DNA of 64,000 nt from Pseudonocardia sp. C8 (GTDB lineage: Bacteria; Actinomycetota; Actinomycetes; Mycobacteriales; Pseudonocardiaceae). The position numbers were made by a program, and so were the translations under genes. Below the pieces are notes generated by a model. That model was not told the DNA's origin. It saw nothing but the letters and a program-made list of their open reading frames with translations, and searched no databases. The DNA is taken from NCBI RefSeq assembly GCF_014267175.1, contig NZ_JACMTR010000002.1, positions 1 to 64,000 of the forward strand. Reading direction: 5' to 3'. Below, piece by piece: positions 26,943-34,685 of this stretch. Position 1 is the stretch's first letter. Every line of letters starts with the position of its first letter.

Positions 26943-28568
26943 ATGACGACGCCGCCGACCGCCCCGCCGCAGCCGCCCCCGACGCCGCCGGACTCCTCCC
27001 GCGGCGTGCCCCGTTCCGTGCTCGCGTTCCTGCGCAACACCTGGCGCGGGCTGACCAGCATGCGCACGGCGCTGGTCCTGCTGTTCCTGCTGGCGCTGGC
27101 CGCGCTGCCCGGCGCGCTGCTGCCGCAGCGCTCGCTGAACGCGTTCCTGGTCGACGACTTCTACGCCGACCACCCCACCGCGGCCCCGATCGTCGAGGCC
27201 CTCGGCGGGTTCGAGGTGTTCGCCAGCCCGTGGTTCGCCGCGATCTACCTGCTCCTGATGATCTCCCTGGTGGGGTGCGTGCTGCCCCGCTCGCTCGAGT
27301 ACTGGCGCGGGATGCGGCAGGCGCCGGTCGCGACACCGCGGAACCTGTCCCGGCTGCCGCACCACGCGGCCGCCGGCACGCCCGACGACCCCGACGCCGT
27401 GCTCGACCGGGCCCGGACGTTGCTGCGGGGCTGGCGGAAGGCCGAACGCACCGAGCCCGACGGGACCCGGACGATCTCGGCGGAGAAGGGCTACCTGCGC
27501 GAGACCGGCAACCTGGTCTTCCACCTCAGCCTGATCGGGATCCTGCTCGGGCTGGCCGGCGGGAAGCTGTACGGCTACGAGGGCGACGTCATCGTCCGCG
27601 CCGACGGCTCGGAGTTCTGCAACAGCTCGATCCTCGGCTACGACACGTTCCGGGCCGGCCTGCGCGTCGACGGCACCGGCCTCAACGAGTTCTGCGTGCG
27701 CGTCGACCGGTTCGACAGCACCTGGCTGCCGAACGGGCAGCCGGCGACGTTCGGCGCGGACGTGTCGTACCAGACCGGCGCGGACCTGCGCAGCGGCGTC
27801 ACGACCTGGCGGCCGGGTGAGATCGCGGTCAACCACCCGCTGCGCACCGACGGCGACCGCGTCTACCTCACCGGCTACGGGTACGCGCCCCAGTTCACCG
27901 TGACCTGGCCGGACGGGCAGCGGCGCACCGGGAACATCCAGTGGCGGCCGGTCGACCAGGGCGGCTCCCAGCTCTCCGAGGGCGCGACGAAGTTCGAGCG
28001 GCCCGGGGTGACCGACCCGGAGGTGCGGCGTACCACGCAGCTCGCGGTGACCGGCACGTTCGCGCCGACCGGGGCGATCGACCCGGACGGCAGGCTCGTG
28101 TCGGTGCACCCGGACCTGCGGGCACCGACCGCGGACGTGAACGTGCTGCTCGGCGACCTCGGCATCGACGACGGCCGCGGCCAGTCGATCTTCACGGTGG
28201 ACCAGCAGAAGATCGACGACGGCGAGCTGCGGCCGGTCGCGCAGGCCCGGCTGGGCATCGGGGACACCGTGCGGCTGCCGGACGGCACCGTCGTCCGGTT
28301 CGACGGCGTGACCCCGTGGGTGAACCTGCAGGTGGGCCACGACCCGGGGCAGGTCTGGGTGCTGCTGGCCGCGGTCGTGATGGTGGGCGGGCTGGCCCTG
28401 TCCCTGTCGATCAAACGGCGGCGCTTCTGGGTGCGCGTCCGCCCGGACGGGGACGGCAGCCGGATCGAGCTCGGTGGTCTGGCCCGGACCGACCGGGCGG
28501 GCTACGGCGAGGAGTTCGACCGGCTCGCGAGCGAGCTGGCCGTACCGACGGACGAGAAGGACGGTTGA
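26943..28568 (+). CDS. resB: ResB-type cytochrome c synthetase subunit
   Basis: With CcsA forms the system II cytochrome c synthetase that moves heme out and attaches it to apocytochrome. 541 residues. Three N-terminal-half helices (LVLLFLLALAALPGALLPQ, IYLLLMISLVGCVLP, LVFHLSLIGILLGLAGG), a large outside domain (about 205-455) and a last helix VWVLLAAVVMVGGLALSL. RSLEYWRG and LRETGNLVFHLSL are family landmarks. No gap to ccdA; 5 bp to ccsA. Confidence 0.92.
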   Translation: MTTPPTAPPQPPPTPPDSSRGVPRSVLAFLRNTWRGLTSMRTALVLLFLLALAALPGALLPQRSLNAFLVDDFYADHPTAAPIVEALGGFEVFASPWFAAIYLLLMISLVGCVLPRSLEYWRGMRQAPVATPRNLSRLPHHAAAGTPDDPDAVLDRARTLLRGWRKAERTEPDGTRTISAEKGYLRETGNLVFHLSLIGILLGLAGGKLYGYEGDVIVRADGSEFCNSSILGYDTFRAGLRVDGTGLNEFCVRVDRFDSTWLPNGQPATFGADVSYQTGADLRSGVTTWRPGEIAVNHPLRTDGDRVYLTGYGYAPQFTVTWPDGQRRTGNIQWRPVDQGGSQLSEGATKFERPGVTDPEVRRTTQLAVTGTFAPTGAIDPDGRLVSVHPDLRAPTADVNVLLGDLGIDDGRGQSIFTVDQQKIDDGELRPVAQARLGIGDTVRLPDGTVVRFDGVTPWVNLQVGHDPGQVWVLLAAVVMVGGLALSLSIKRRRFWVRVRPDGDGSRIELGGLARTDRAGYGEEFDRLASELAVPTDEKDG

Positions 28569-28573
28569 CAGCG

Positions 28574-29539
28574 ATGCTCGTCGATCCGATCACCGCCATG
28601 TGGAGCGACCGGCTGTTCCAGGCCACGCTCGTGGTGCTGCTGCTGGCGATGGTGTTCACCACGCTGGAGTACGCGGCGGCCCGCGTCGCGCGGGTGGCCC
28701 GCCGGGAGGAGCCGGCCACGGTCGGCGCCGGCCCGGCGGACCCCGCGCCCGGCCCCGGCGACCCGGCGGAGGCCCCGGCCGGCGGGAAGCCGTCCCGGAC
28801 CCGGGCCGACCGCTACGGCCGGATCGGCGTCTCGCTGATGGTCCTGGCCGTGCTGCTGCACGCCGGCTCGGTCGTGCTGCGCGGGCTGGCGACCTACCGG
28901 TGGCCGCTGGGCAACATGTACGAGTTCACCTCGGCCCTGTGCCTGATGGCGGTCGCCGCCTGGCTGGTGCTGGTCCACCGGCACCCGGCGTTGCGCCCGG
29001 CCGGGGTGTTCGTGCTGACCCCGGTCGTCCTGCTGATGTTCGTCACCGGCACGGTGCTCTACGCCGAGGCCGCGCCGGTCGTCCCGGCGCTGCAGTCGTA
29101 CTGGATCCTCATCCACGTCACGACGATCACGCTCGCCTCCGGGATGCTGCTCGTGCCCGGGGTGGCGAGCCTGCTGTTCCTGATCAAGCGCAACGGGCGC
29201 CCGGCCGGCCTGGCGGCGAAGCTGCCGGGCGCGGAGGCACTCGACCGGCTCGCCTACCGGGTGACCGTGCTCGCCTTCCCGCTGTACACGTTCGGGATCA
29301 TCACCGGTGCGGTGTGGGCGGAGGCGGCCTGGGGCCGGTTCTGGGGCTGGGACCCCAAGGAGACCGTGGCGTTCGTCGCGTGGGTGCTCTACGCCGCCTA
29401 CCTGCACGCCCGCGCCACCGCCGGGTGGCGGACCTCGCGCGCGGCCTGGATCAACACCGCGGGCTTCGCCACGATCGTGTTCAACCTGTTCTTCATCAAC
29501 ATGGTGGTCGCCGGGCTGCACTCCTACGCAGGGGTGTGA
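28574..29539 (+). CDS. ccsA: CcsA/ResC heme-handling subunit of cytochrome c synthetase
   Basis: 321 residues, about eight membrane helices. The heme-binding WWD motif is FWGWDPKETVAFVAWVLYAA; conserved His residues appear in LLHAGSVVLRGL, LIHVTTITLASG and near the C-terminus in VVAGLHSYAGV. WPLGNMYEFTSAL is another family block. The protein has a Pro/Ala-rich cytoplasmic insert (about residues 45-75). Naming varies (CcsB in some actinobacterial annotations). Confidence 0.93.
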   Translation: MLVDPITAMWSDRLFQATLVVLLLAMVFTTLEYAAARVARVARREEPATVGAGPADPAPGPGDPAEAPAGGKPSRTRADRYGRIGVSLMVLAVLLHAGSVVLRGLATYRWPLGNMYEFTSALCLMAVAAWLVLVHRHPALRPAGVFVLTPVVLLMFVTGTVLYAEAAPVVPALQSYWILIHVTTITLASGMLLVPGVASLLFLIKRNGRPAGLAAKLPGAEALDRLAYRVTVLAFPLYTFGIITGAVWAEAAWGRFWGWDPKETVAFVAWVLYAAYLHARATAGWRTSRAAWINTAGFATIVFNLFFINMVVAGLHSYAGV

Positions 29540-29568
29540 GGCACCTCGACCACCGCGACCGGCCCGGC

Positions 29569-29574
29569 TACCGT
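29569..29574 (+). promoter_or_regulatory. -10 element of the MinD-like gene (leaderless)
   Basis: TACCGT ends 8 nt before GTG 29583. Confidence 0.5.
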
Positions 29575-29582
29575 CGTCGTCC

Positions 29583-31628
29583 GTGAGCGAGAACGGTTCC
29601 GGCGAGCAGCCCGACGGGTCGGTGGGCCGCTACGTGCGGGAGCGCTGGGGTGCGGCCGAGCCCGCCGGACGGTCCTTCGGACGGCGTCGCCGCACCGGCG
29701 GTGATGACGCCACGCAGTCGACGGTGCGGGAGCCCACGGCGCCCGAGCCGCGCCCGCCGTCGGCCGCGGAGCGGGCGGCGTCCGCGCCCGCACCCGGCCG
29801 GGCCGCCGTCGGCACCCAGACGCCGCCGGCCGGGTCGGCGTGGGGTACCGAGGTGCCCGAGATCGACGACGAGCTGGTCGAGGAGATCGACCCGTCCACC
29901 CCGCCGTACGGGACGGATCTCTCCGCGCTGCGCCGGCAGCAGGACGCCGCCGGCGGCGCGGAGCCCGGTCCGGCCGCGTCCCCGGAGGAGGGCCGGCATC
30001 GCGGTGCGCCCGCCCCGGACCCTGCGGCGTACGACCACGGGCCCGACGACACCGGCCTGTACCGCGCGGGCGGGGGTGCCGACCCCGAGCCGTGGTGGAC
30101 GGCGGCCGCACCGGCCGTCGCCGACGACGACCCGGACGGCGAGGTGATCTGGCGCCGGCCGGACCGGTCCGCTGCGGATCCCGATGCGGCCGGTGTGGCG
30201 CCCGCAGAGCCCGCGCAGCCGGGCGCGGACGCGGGATCCGGCGGGTCCATGGAGCCGGGCACGGACGCGGGATCCGGCGTGTCCGCGGAGCGGGGGACGG
30301 CCGCGGACACCGAGCGGACCGCGCGCATGGGAGCCGTCGCGGACGAGGACCCGACCGACCGGGGGACGGCCCCGGCGGAGGCGGAGCCGACCGCGGTGCA
30401 GGGGCCGGGGTCCCGCACCGGGCAGCAGGACCCGGGACGGGACGCGGCCGGGGCCGAGCAGGACCTCGATCGGGACACCTCGGAACGTGGGGCCGGTACC
30501 GAGCACGATCCGGCGTCCGGCGGCGGTGCTGCGGCCACCGCGCGACCGCCGGCCCGCGCCGATCGGCCGTGGCGGTCCGCGTGGGACGACGCCGGCTCCG
30601 GGGCGCGGGCGCGGACCTCCCCGGAGTCCGGTACCCGCAGGCCCCGCTGGACCGCGCCCGAGGCCGTCGAGGCCCGTACGGCGCAGCACCGGCGCGGCGA
30701 CGAGCCGCACGGCGGGCTGGACCTGGCGCCGTCGCGGACCTCGCACGGAAGCCGCCGGCCGCCGACGAGCGGGTGGCGCCGGCTGGTGTACATGCTGACC
30801 GGCGGGCTGGTGAACCCCGGGGAGAGCCCCGCCGAGCTCCGCCGGCAGGAGCTGGTGTCCCGGCTCAACCGCCCGCTGCTCACCGCGCACAAGATCGCGA
30901 TGCTGAGCCTGAAGGGCGGTGTCGGGAAGACCACGGTCACCGCCACCCTGGGGGCGACGTTCGCGTCGCACCGGGGGGACCGGGTGGTCGCGGTCGACGC
31001 GAACCCGGACCGCGGCACGCTCAGCCAGAAGATCCCGCTGGAGACGACGGCGACCGTCCGGCACCTGCTGCGCGACGCCGACAAGGTCCGCCGCTACACC
31101 GACGTGCGGGCCTACACCTCGCAGGGCGTGTCCCGGCTCGAGGTGCTGGCGAGCGAGCAGGACCCTGCAGTGTCCGAGGCGTTCAGCGAGGAGGACTACC
31201 GGCGCGCGGTCGACCTGCTCGAGCACTTCTACAACCTGGTGCTCACCGACTGCGGCACCGGCCTGATGCACTCCGCGATGTACGGGGTGCTGGGGCTGGC
31301 GGACCAGATCGTCATCGTGTCGTCGGGGTCGATCGACGGGGCCCGCAGCGCCTCGGCGACGCTCGACTGGCTCGACGCGCACGGCTACGGCAACCTCGTC
31401 CGCAACGCCGTCGTCGTGATCAACTCGGTGTACCGGCGGGCGGGGAGCGGCGTCGACCTGGACCGGGTCGCGGAGCACTTCGCGGGCCGCTGCCGGGCCG
31501 TCGTCCGGGTCCCGTTCGACCCGCACCTGGAGGAAGGCGCGGAGATCGACCTGGACCGGCTCGAGGAGCCGACCCGCACCGCCCTGCTGGAGCTCGCGGC
31601 GGCGGTGGCGGACGGCTTCCCGGTCTGA
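29583..31628 (+). CDS. MinD/ParA-family ATPase with long disordered N-terminus (EspI-like layout)
   Basis: 681 residues. About 395 N-terminal residues are Pro/Ala/Gly/Asp-rich with short repeats (DAGSG around 225-245). The C-terminal ATPase has the deviant Walker A LSLKGGVGKTTVTATLG, Walker A' Asp in VAVDANPDRGTLSQ, and Walker B region LVLTDCGTGLM. A helix RRLVYMLTGGLVNPGESPAE links them. Same plan as mycobacterial EspI of ESX-1 and Rv0530 beside ccsA. It may position or regulate a membrane machine; the disordered part could be a phosphorylation or protein-binding arm. Strong hairpin terminator follows. Confidence 0.8.
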   Translation: MSENGSGEQPDGSVGRYVRERWGAAEPAGRSFGRRRRTGGDDATQSTVREPTAPEPRPPSAAERAASAPAPGRAAVGTQTPPAGSAWGTEVPEIDDELVEEIDPSTPPYGTDLSALRRQQDAAGGAEPGPAASPEEGRHRGAPAPDPAAYDHGPDDTGLYRAGGGADPEPWWTAAAPAVADDDPDGEVIWRRPDRSAADPDAAGVAPAEPAQPGADAGSGGSMEPGTDAGSGVSAERGTAADTERTARMGAVADEDPTDRGTAPAEAEPTAVQGPGSRTGQQDPGRDAAGAEQDLDRDTSERGAGTEHDPASGGGAAATARPPARADRPWRSAWDDAGSGARARTSPESGTRRPRWTAPEAVEARTAQHRRGDEPHGGLDLAPSRTSHGSRRPPTSGWRRLVYMLTGGLVNPGESPAELRRQELVSRLNRPLLTAHKIAMLSLKGGVGKTTVTATLGATFASHRGDRVVAVDANPDRGTLSQKIPLETTATVRHLLRDADKVRRYTDVRAYTSQGVSRLEVLASEQDPAVSEAFSEEDYRRAVDLLEHFYNLVLTDCGTGLMHSAMYGVLGLADQIVIVSSGSIDGARSASATLDWLDAHGYGNLVRNAVVVINSVYRRAGSGVDLDRVAEHFAGRCRAVVRVPFDPHLEEGAEIDLDRLEEPTRTALLELAAAVADGFPV

Positions 31629-31655
31629 GCGCGGCCGATCACGCCCCGGACATGC

Positions 31656-31692
31656 CGAAGGGCGGCCCACCGGGCCGGTGGGCCGCCCTTCG
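31656..31692. terminator. 18-bp stem bidirectional terminator
   Basis: CGAAGGGCGGCCCACCGG and its exact reverse complement around a single G. Lies between the convergent MinD-like gene and the small membrane protein, serving both. Confidence 0.8.
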
Positions 31693-31727
31693 TGACGTCG
31701 GCGGGTGGAGGGGCTGGACCGTCCGGG

Positions 31728-31958
31728 TCAGGGCCGGTCGGGCGGGTCCTCCTGGTTGCGGACCTTCTCGTCGAGCTCACGCAGGAAGTCGGGGTCGTCG
31801 TCGGGGCCGGCCGCGCGGGGACGCCCGGTGCGCTGCCCGGTCGCCCAGGGGAGCTCCGGTCGGGGGAGCCGGTCGCCGACCACCTGCTCCGACCGGAGGG
31901 TCCGGACGAGCAGCACCGCGACGACGGCCGCGCCGAGCAGAAGGATCAAGAACAACAT
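31728..31958 (-). CDS. Small single-pass membrane protein
   Basis: 76 residues. One N-terminal helix (MLFLILLLGAAVVAVLLV) followed by a charged, Pro-rich cytoplasmic tail with ELDEKVRNQEDPPDRP at the end. No family recognised. AGGTGG on the coding strand 7 nt before the ATG. Convergent with the MinD-like gene and upstream-adjacent to bldC on the same strand; about 80 bp separates them. Confidence 0.6.
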   Translation of the reverse strand: MLFLILLLGAAVVAVLLVRTLRSEQVVGDRLPRPELPWATGQRTGRPRAAGPDDDPDFLRELDEKVRNQEDPPDRP

Positions 31959-32039
31959 CAGGCCACCTCCGCTGTCCAGCGTAGCGAAGGTGGCCTGACG
32001 TACGGGTGAAGTCGAGGGGTCACCCGATGGTCGTGCGGG

Positions 32040-32249
32040 TCAGCGCAGACCGGGCGTGGCCTCGCTGGTGAGGTCGGCCAGCAGGCCACGGACCTCGGAC
32101 TCGCGGAAGCGGCGGTGACCGCCGGGGGTGCGGATCGAGCCGATCCGGCCGGCGGACGCCCACCGGGTCACGGTCTTGGGGTCGACGCGGAAGAGCGTGG
32201 CCACCTCACCCGGGGTCAGCAGTCGCTCGGGGGACTGCGGAGCTGCCAT
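32040..32249 (-). CDS. bldC: Developmental regulator BldC
   Basis: 69 residues, close in length and pattern to Streptomyces BldC. The MerR-like winged helix covers nearly the whole protein: LLTPGEVATLFRVDPKTVTR (helix-turn-helix), WASAGRIGSIRTPGGHRRFR (wing) and ESEVRGLLADL. BldC binds direct repeats cooperatively and times development in Streptomyces. Good ribosome site (GGAGGATC just upstream on the coding strand). Second BldC-type small regulator in this window, besides the one at 6759. Confidence 0.93.
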   Translation of the reverse strand: MAAPQSPERLLTPGEVATLFRVDPKTVTRWASAGRIGSIRTPGGHRRFRESEVRGLLADLTSEATPGLR

Positions 32250-32415
32250 GAGATCCTCCCGGAAATGCAGCGTGGTGCCGGTGTCGCGGTGGTCGCCGTG
32301 CGGTCACCACCCGGTCGTTTCCGGGCCATCGTGACACCTCGGACCCCGGGTACTCGAACGGTTGTCTGTTAGTAAAGGGACCTTAAAGGGCAAATCGGGC
32401 GGACTTGGGCTGCGC

Positions 32416-32461
32416 CTCGTGAGCGGTCAGCGGGGCCAGGGCCCTGATAGCCACTCACGAG
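32416..32461. repeat. Dispersed hairpin element, copy 1 (imperfect)
   Basis: Arms start CTCGTGAGCGG and end CCACTCACGAG around a GGCC-AG-GGCC centre; several internal pairs are mismatched. Same 22-2-22 design as the perfect copy at 47316. Confidence 0.7.
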
Positions 32462-32485
32462 CGCATCGCGCCTTCATGACGACCG

Positions 32486-32515
32486 TTGACTCGGCAATAC
32501 ATGGCGCCTTACGCT
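32486..32515 (+). promoter_or_regulatory. Promoter of the XRE-cupin cassette
   Basis: -35 TTGACT (32486-32491), 18-nt spacer, -10 TACGCT (32510-32515). The best vegetative-type promoter in the window. Start near 32522. Confidence 0.65.
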
Positions 32516-32521
32516 CCCGGT

Positions 32522-32546
32522 GTTCATCCACACTGAACGGCGTTCA
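32522..32546. promoter_or_regulatory. Candidate operator of the XRE-cupin regulator
   Basis: GTTCA-N7-TGAAC palindrome with a third GTTCA 3 nt later, beginning at the predicted transcription start and ending 15 nt before the regulator ATG. Placement suggests autoregulation. Confidence 0.45.
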
Positions 32547-32561
32547 CCGAGGAGGGTCGTC

Positions 32562-33128
32562 ATGGCGGACGACGCGACCGGGGCCGGTCCGGCGGTCGGC
32601 GAGCGCATCCGGCGTACCCGCGAGGAGCGGGGGCTCTCGGTGCGCGAGCTCGCGGCGCGGTCCGCGCTGTCGGCCGGGTTGATCAGCCAGGTCGAGCGCG
32701 GCATCACCGACCCGAGCCTGCAGACCTTGCGGGTGATCGCCAAGGTCCTGAACACCCCGCTGTTCGACTTCTTCGCCGACACCGAGCCGGCCGACGTCGC
32801 GATCATCCGGTCCGGCGCCCGGATGGCGATCCGCTCGCCGCACGGCGGGCTGACCTACGAACGGCTGTCACCGGGATCGGGCCGGATCGAGGTGCTGGAG
32901 GGCGTGCTCCGGCCCGGCGCGTGCTCGTCGGAGGAGCCCTGGTCGCACCCCTCGGAGGAGTGCGTCGTCGTGACAGCAGGCGAGCTCGTCGTCGAGGTGC
33001 GCGGCCAGGCCCACCGGCTGGGTCCGGGCGACTCCTGCTACTTCGACTCCCGTCTGCCGCACCGCTACCTCAACGAGGCCGGCGAGCCGACGCGGTTCAC
33101 CCTCGCGATCACGCCACCCAGCTACTGA
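32562..33128 (+). CDS. XRE-family regulator with C-terminal cupin sensor
   Basis: 188 residues. N-terminal helix-turn-helix (about 12-70): GERIRRTREERGLSVRELA, SALSAGLISQVERGITDPSL. C-terminal cupin (about 105-185): HPSEECVVVTAGELVVEVRG and FDSRLPHRYLNEAGEP carry likely metal or ligand His/Glu residues. This layout is common in regulators of small-molecule catabolism (PuuR/SutR class), where the cupin senses the substrate. ATG 32562 is preceded by GAGGAGG. First gene of a five-gene run on the same strand. Confidence 0.88.
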   Translation: MADDATGAGPAVGERIRRTREERGLSVRELAARSALSAGLISQVERGITDPSLQTLRVIAKVLNTPLFDFFADTEPADVAIIRSGARMAIRSPHGGLTYERLSPGSGRIEVLEGVLRPGACSSEEPWSHPSEECVVVTAGELVVEVRGQAHRLGPGDSCYFDSRLPHRYLNEAGEPTRFTLAITPPSY

Positions 33129-33145
33129 CCCCTGGAGGACACCCC

Positions 33146-34285
33146 ATGGAACACCCGACCCCGGCCGAGTTCCGGCGCCGGTTCCCGGCGTTCGCGGACA
33201 CCGTGCACCTCGCGAGCTGCAGCCAGGGAGCGCTGTCGGACGAGCTGAGCTCCGCGCTCGCCGAGTTCCAGCACACGATCCGCGCGCACGGCGCGCCGTG
33301 GGACCTCTGGATGGGCACCGTCGAACGGGCGCGCACGATGTTCGCCGAGCTGATCGGGGCGACCCCGGACGAGGTCGCCGTCGTGCCGTCGGCGTCCGCC
33401 GGTGCCTACCAGGTGGCCTCGACCCAGGACTGGGGTGCCCGGCCCGGCCTGGTCACGACCGATCTCGAGTTCCCGTCCGTCGCGCACGTCTGGCTCGCCC
33501 AGCGCGAGCGGGGCGCCCGCATCGCGTTCGCCGACGAGCACGACGGCCAGGTCCGCGCCGAGGACTACGCGGCGGCGATCGGCGACGACACCGGGCTGGT
33601 CTCGGTGCCGCTCGTCTCGTACCGCAACGGTTACCGCTTCGAGGTCGCCGACGTCGTCGCCGCGGCCCACGCGAGGGGCGCGAAGGTGCTCGTCGACGCC
33701 TACCAGGGGCTCGGTGTCGAGCCGGTCTCGGTGCGCGAGCTCGACTGCGACTACCTCGTGTGCGGGGCGCTGAAGTACCTGCTCGGCATCCCGGGGATCG
33801 CGTTCCTGTACGTGCGTGGCGGGCTGGCGGACGCGGTCGACCCGCCCGCGACCGGTTGGTTCGGCCGGCGCGATCCGTTCGAGTTCGATCCCCGCAACCT
33901 CGACTACCCGGCCGGCGCCCGCAGGTTCGAGGCCGGTACGCCGTCGGTCCCGTCGGCGTACGGTGCGGTCGCCGGCCTGCGCCTCCTCGCCGGACTCGAC
34001 GCGAAGGCCGTGCGGGCACACGTCACCGACCTCACGTCGTACCTCGTCGACGAGCTCCGTGCCGCGGGCGAGACCGTCGGGTCGCCGAGCGACGCCGAAC
34101 GCCGCGGCCCGCAGGTCGCCGTGCGCGACGCCGACCCGGAGGCGCTGAGCGCGTACCTCAAGTCCCGCCGCATCGTGTGCAGCCCGCGCGGCGACGTGCT
34201 GCGGATCTCGTTCCACTACTACAACGACGCATCCGACGTCGACGCCGTGCTGCGCGCGCTCGCCGACCACCGTCGGACCCGGTGA
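33146..34285 (+). CDS. Class V aminotransferase-fold PLP enzyme, kynureninase-like
   Basis: 379 residues. PLP contacts: VPSASAGAYQ (phosphate region), VDAYQGLGVEP (Asp and Gln stacking pair), and the Schiff-base Lys in VCGALKYLLGIPGIAFLYV. The later block ATGWFGRRDPFEF followed by ARRFEAGTPSVPSAYGA resembles the kynureninase GW(F)G...RF..GTP pattern more than cysteine desulfurases, and no catalytic Cys loop is seen. Likely lyase or hydrolase acting on an amino acid side chain. 17 bp after the regulator, with CTGGAGGAC ribosome site. Desulfurase or epimerase activity cannot be excluded. Confidence 0.75.
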   Translation: MEHPTPAEFRRRFPAFADTVHLASCSQGALSDELSSALAEFQHTIRAHGAPWDLWMGTVERARTMFAELIGATPDEVAVVPSASAGAYQVASTQDWGARPGLVTTDLEFPSVAHVWLAQRERGARIAFADEHDGQVRAEDYAAAIGDDTGLVSVPLVSYRNGYRFEVADVVAAAHARGAKVLVDAYQGLGVEPVSVRELDCDYLVCGALKYLLGIPGIAFLYVRGGLADAVDPPATGWFGRRDPFEFDPRNLDYPAGARRFEAGTPSVPSAYGAVAGLRLLAGLDAKAVRAHVTDLTSYLVDELRAAGETVGSPSDAERRGPQVAVRDADPEALSAYLKSRRIVCSPRGDVLRISFHYYNDASDVDAVLRALADHRRTR

Positions 34286-34295
34286 GGGCAGACCG

Positions 34296-34661
34296 ATGTT
34301 CGAACCACCCACCCTCGAGCACCCCGTCCGCGTCATGATCTTCGGCGCGTGCCGGGAGACCTGGTACGCCGCGAGCGACCGGGAACGCGAGGAGCAGGCG
34401 CTGCCCGCGCTCCGTTCCCTCCTCGACGACTGGCGCGCGATGGGGCTCGACCTGATCGCGTCGTTCGACGACGACTACTTCCTGGTCGGCCAGCCCGGGT
34501 CGCTGCAGTACGCGTTCTTCATCCTCGCCGAGGTCGAGTCGGTGGAACGCCTGGTGACGATCGTCAATCGCGCGCGGACGACCGTCGACGGCCTGCGGGC
34601 CGATCGCTGGTTCCGCTTCGAGGCGAGGGCCGGTCGCCGGCTCTTCCTCCTGGACAACTGA
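34296..34661 (+). CDS. Unknown 121-residue protein of the cassette
   Basis: Not recognised. Compact, mixed alpha/beta pattern without membrane helix: strand VRVMIFGACR, amphipathic helix REEQALPALRSLLDDWRAM, strands LDLIASFDDDYFLVG and QYAFFILAEV, helix SVERLVTIVNRAR, final strand WFRFEARAGRRLFLLDN. The beta-alpha-beta-beta-alpha-beta order suggests a ferredoxin-like dimeric fold, as in many small catabolic helper enzymes. 10 bp after the PLP enzyme gene, so co-transcribed. Confidence 0.7.
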   Translation: MFEPPTLEHPVRVMIFGACRETWYAASDREREEQALPALRSLLDDWRAMGLDLIASFDDDYFLVGQPGSLQYAFFILAEVESVERLVTIVNRARTTVDGLRADRWFRFEARAGRRLFLLDN

Positions 34662-34685
34662 ACCTTTCGGACAACGGAGTCGGAT

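Larger units (their letters stand above)
32250..32561. other. 312-bp divergent region between bldC and the XRE-cupin regulator
   Basis: Contains an AT-rich patch for this genome (32366-32396, with AAAGGGACCTTAAAGGG) that probably carries the bldC promoter, an imperfect hairpin at 32416-32461, a good promoter at 32486-32515 and a candidate operator at 32522-32546. Confidence 0.6.

Noticed and set aside
31959..31997. Inverted repeat CAGGCCACCT/AGGTGGCCTG as a terminator or operator
   Set aside because: One arm doubles as the ribosome site of the small membrane protein gene; the 10-bp arms with a 19-nt loop could be chance.
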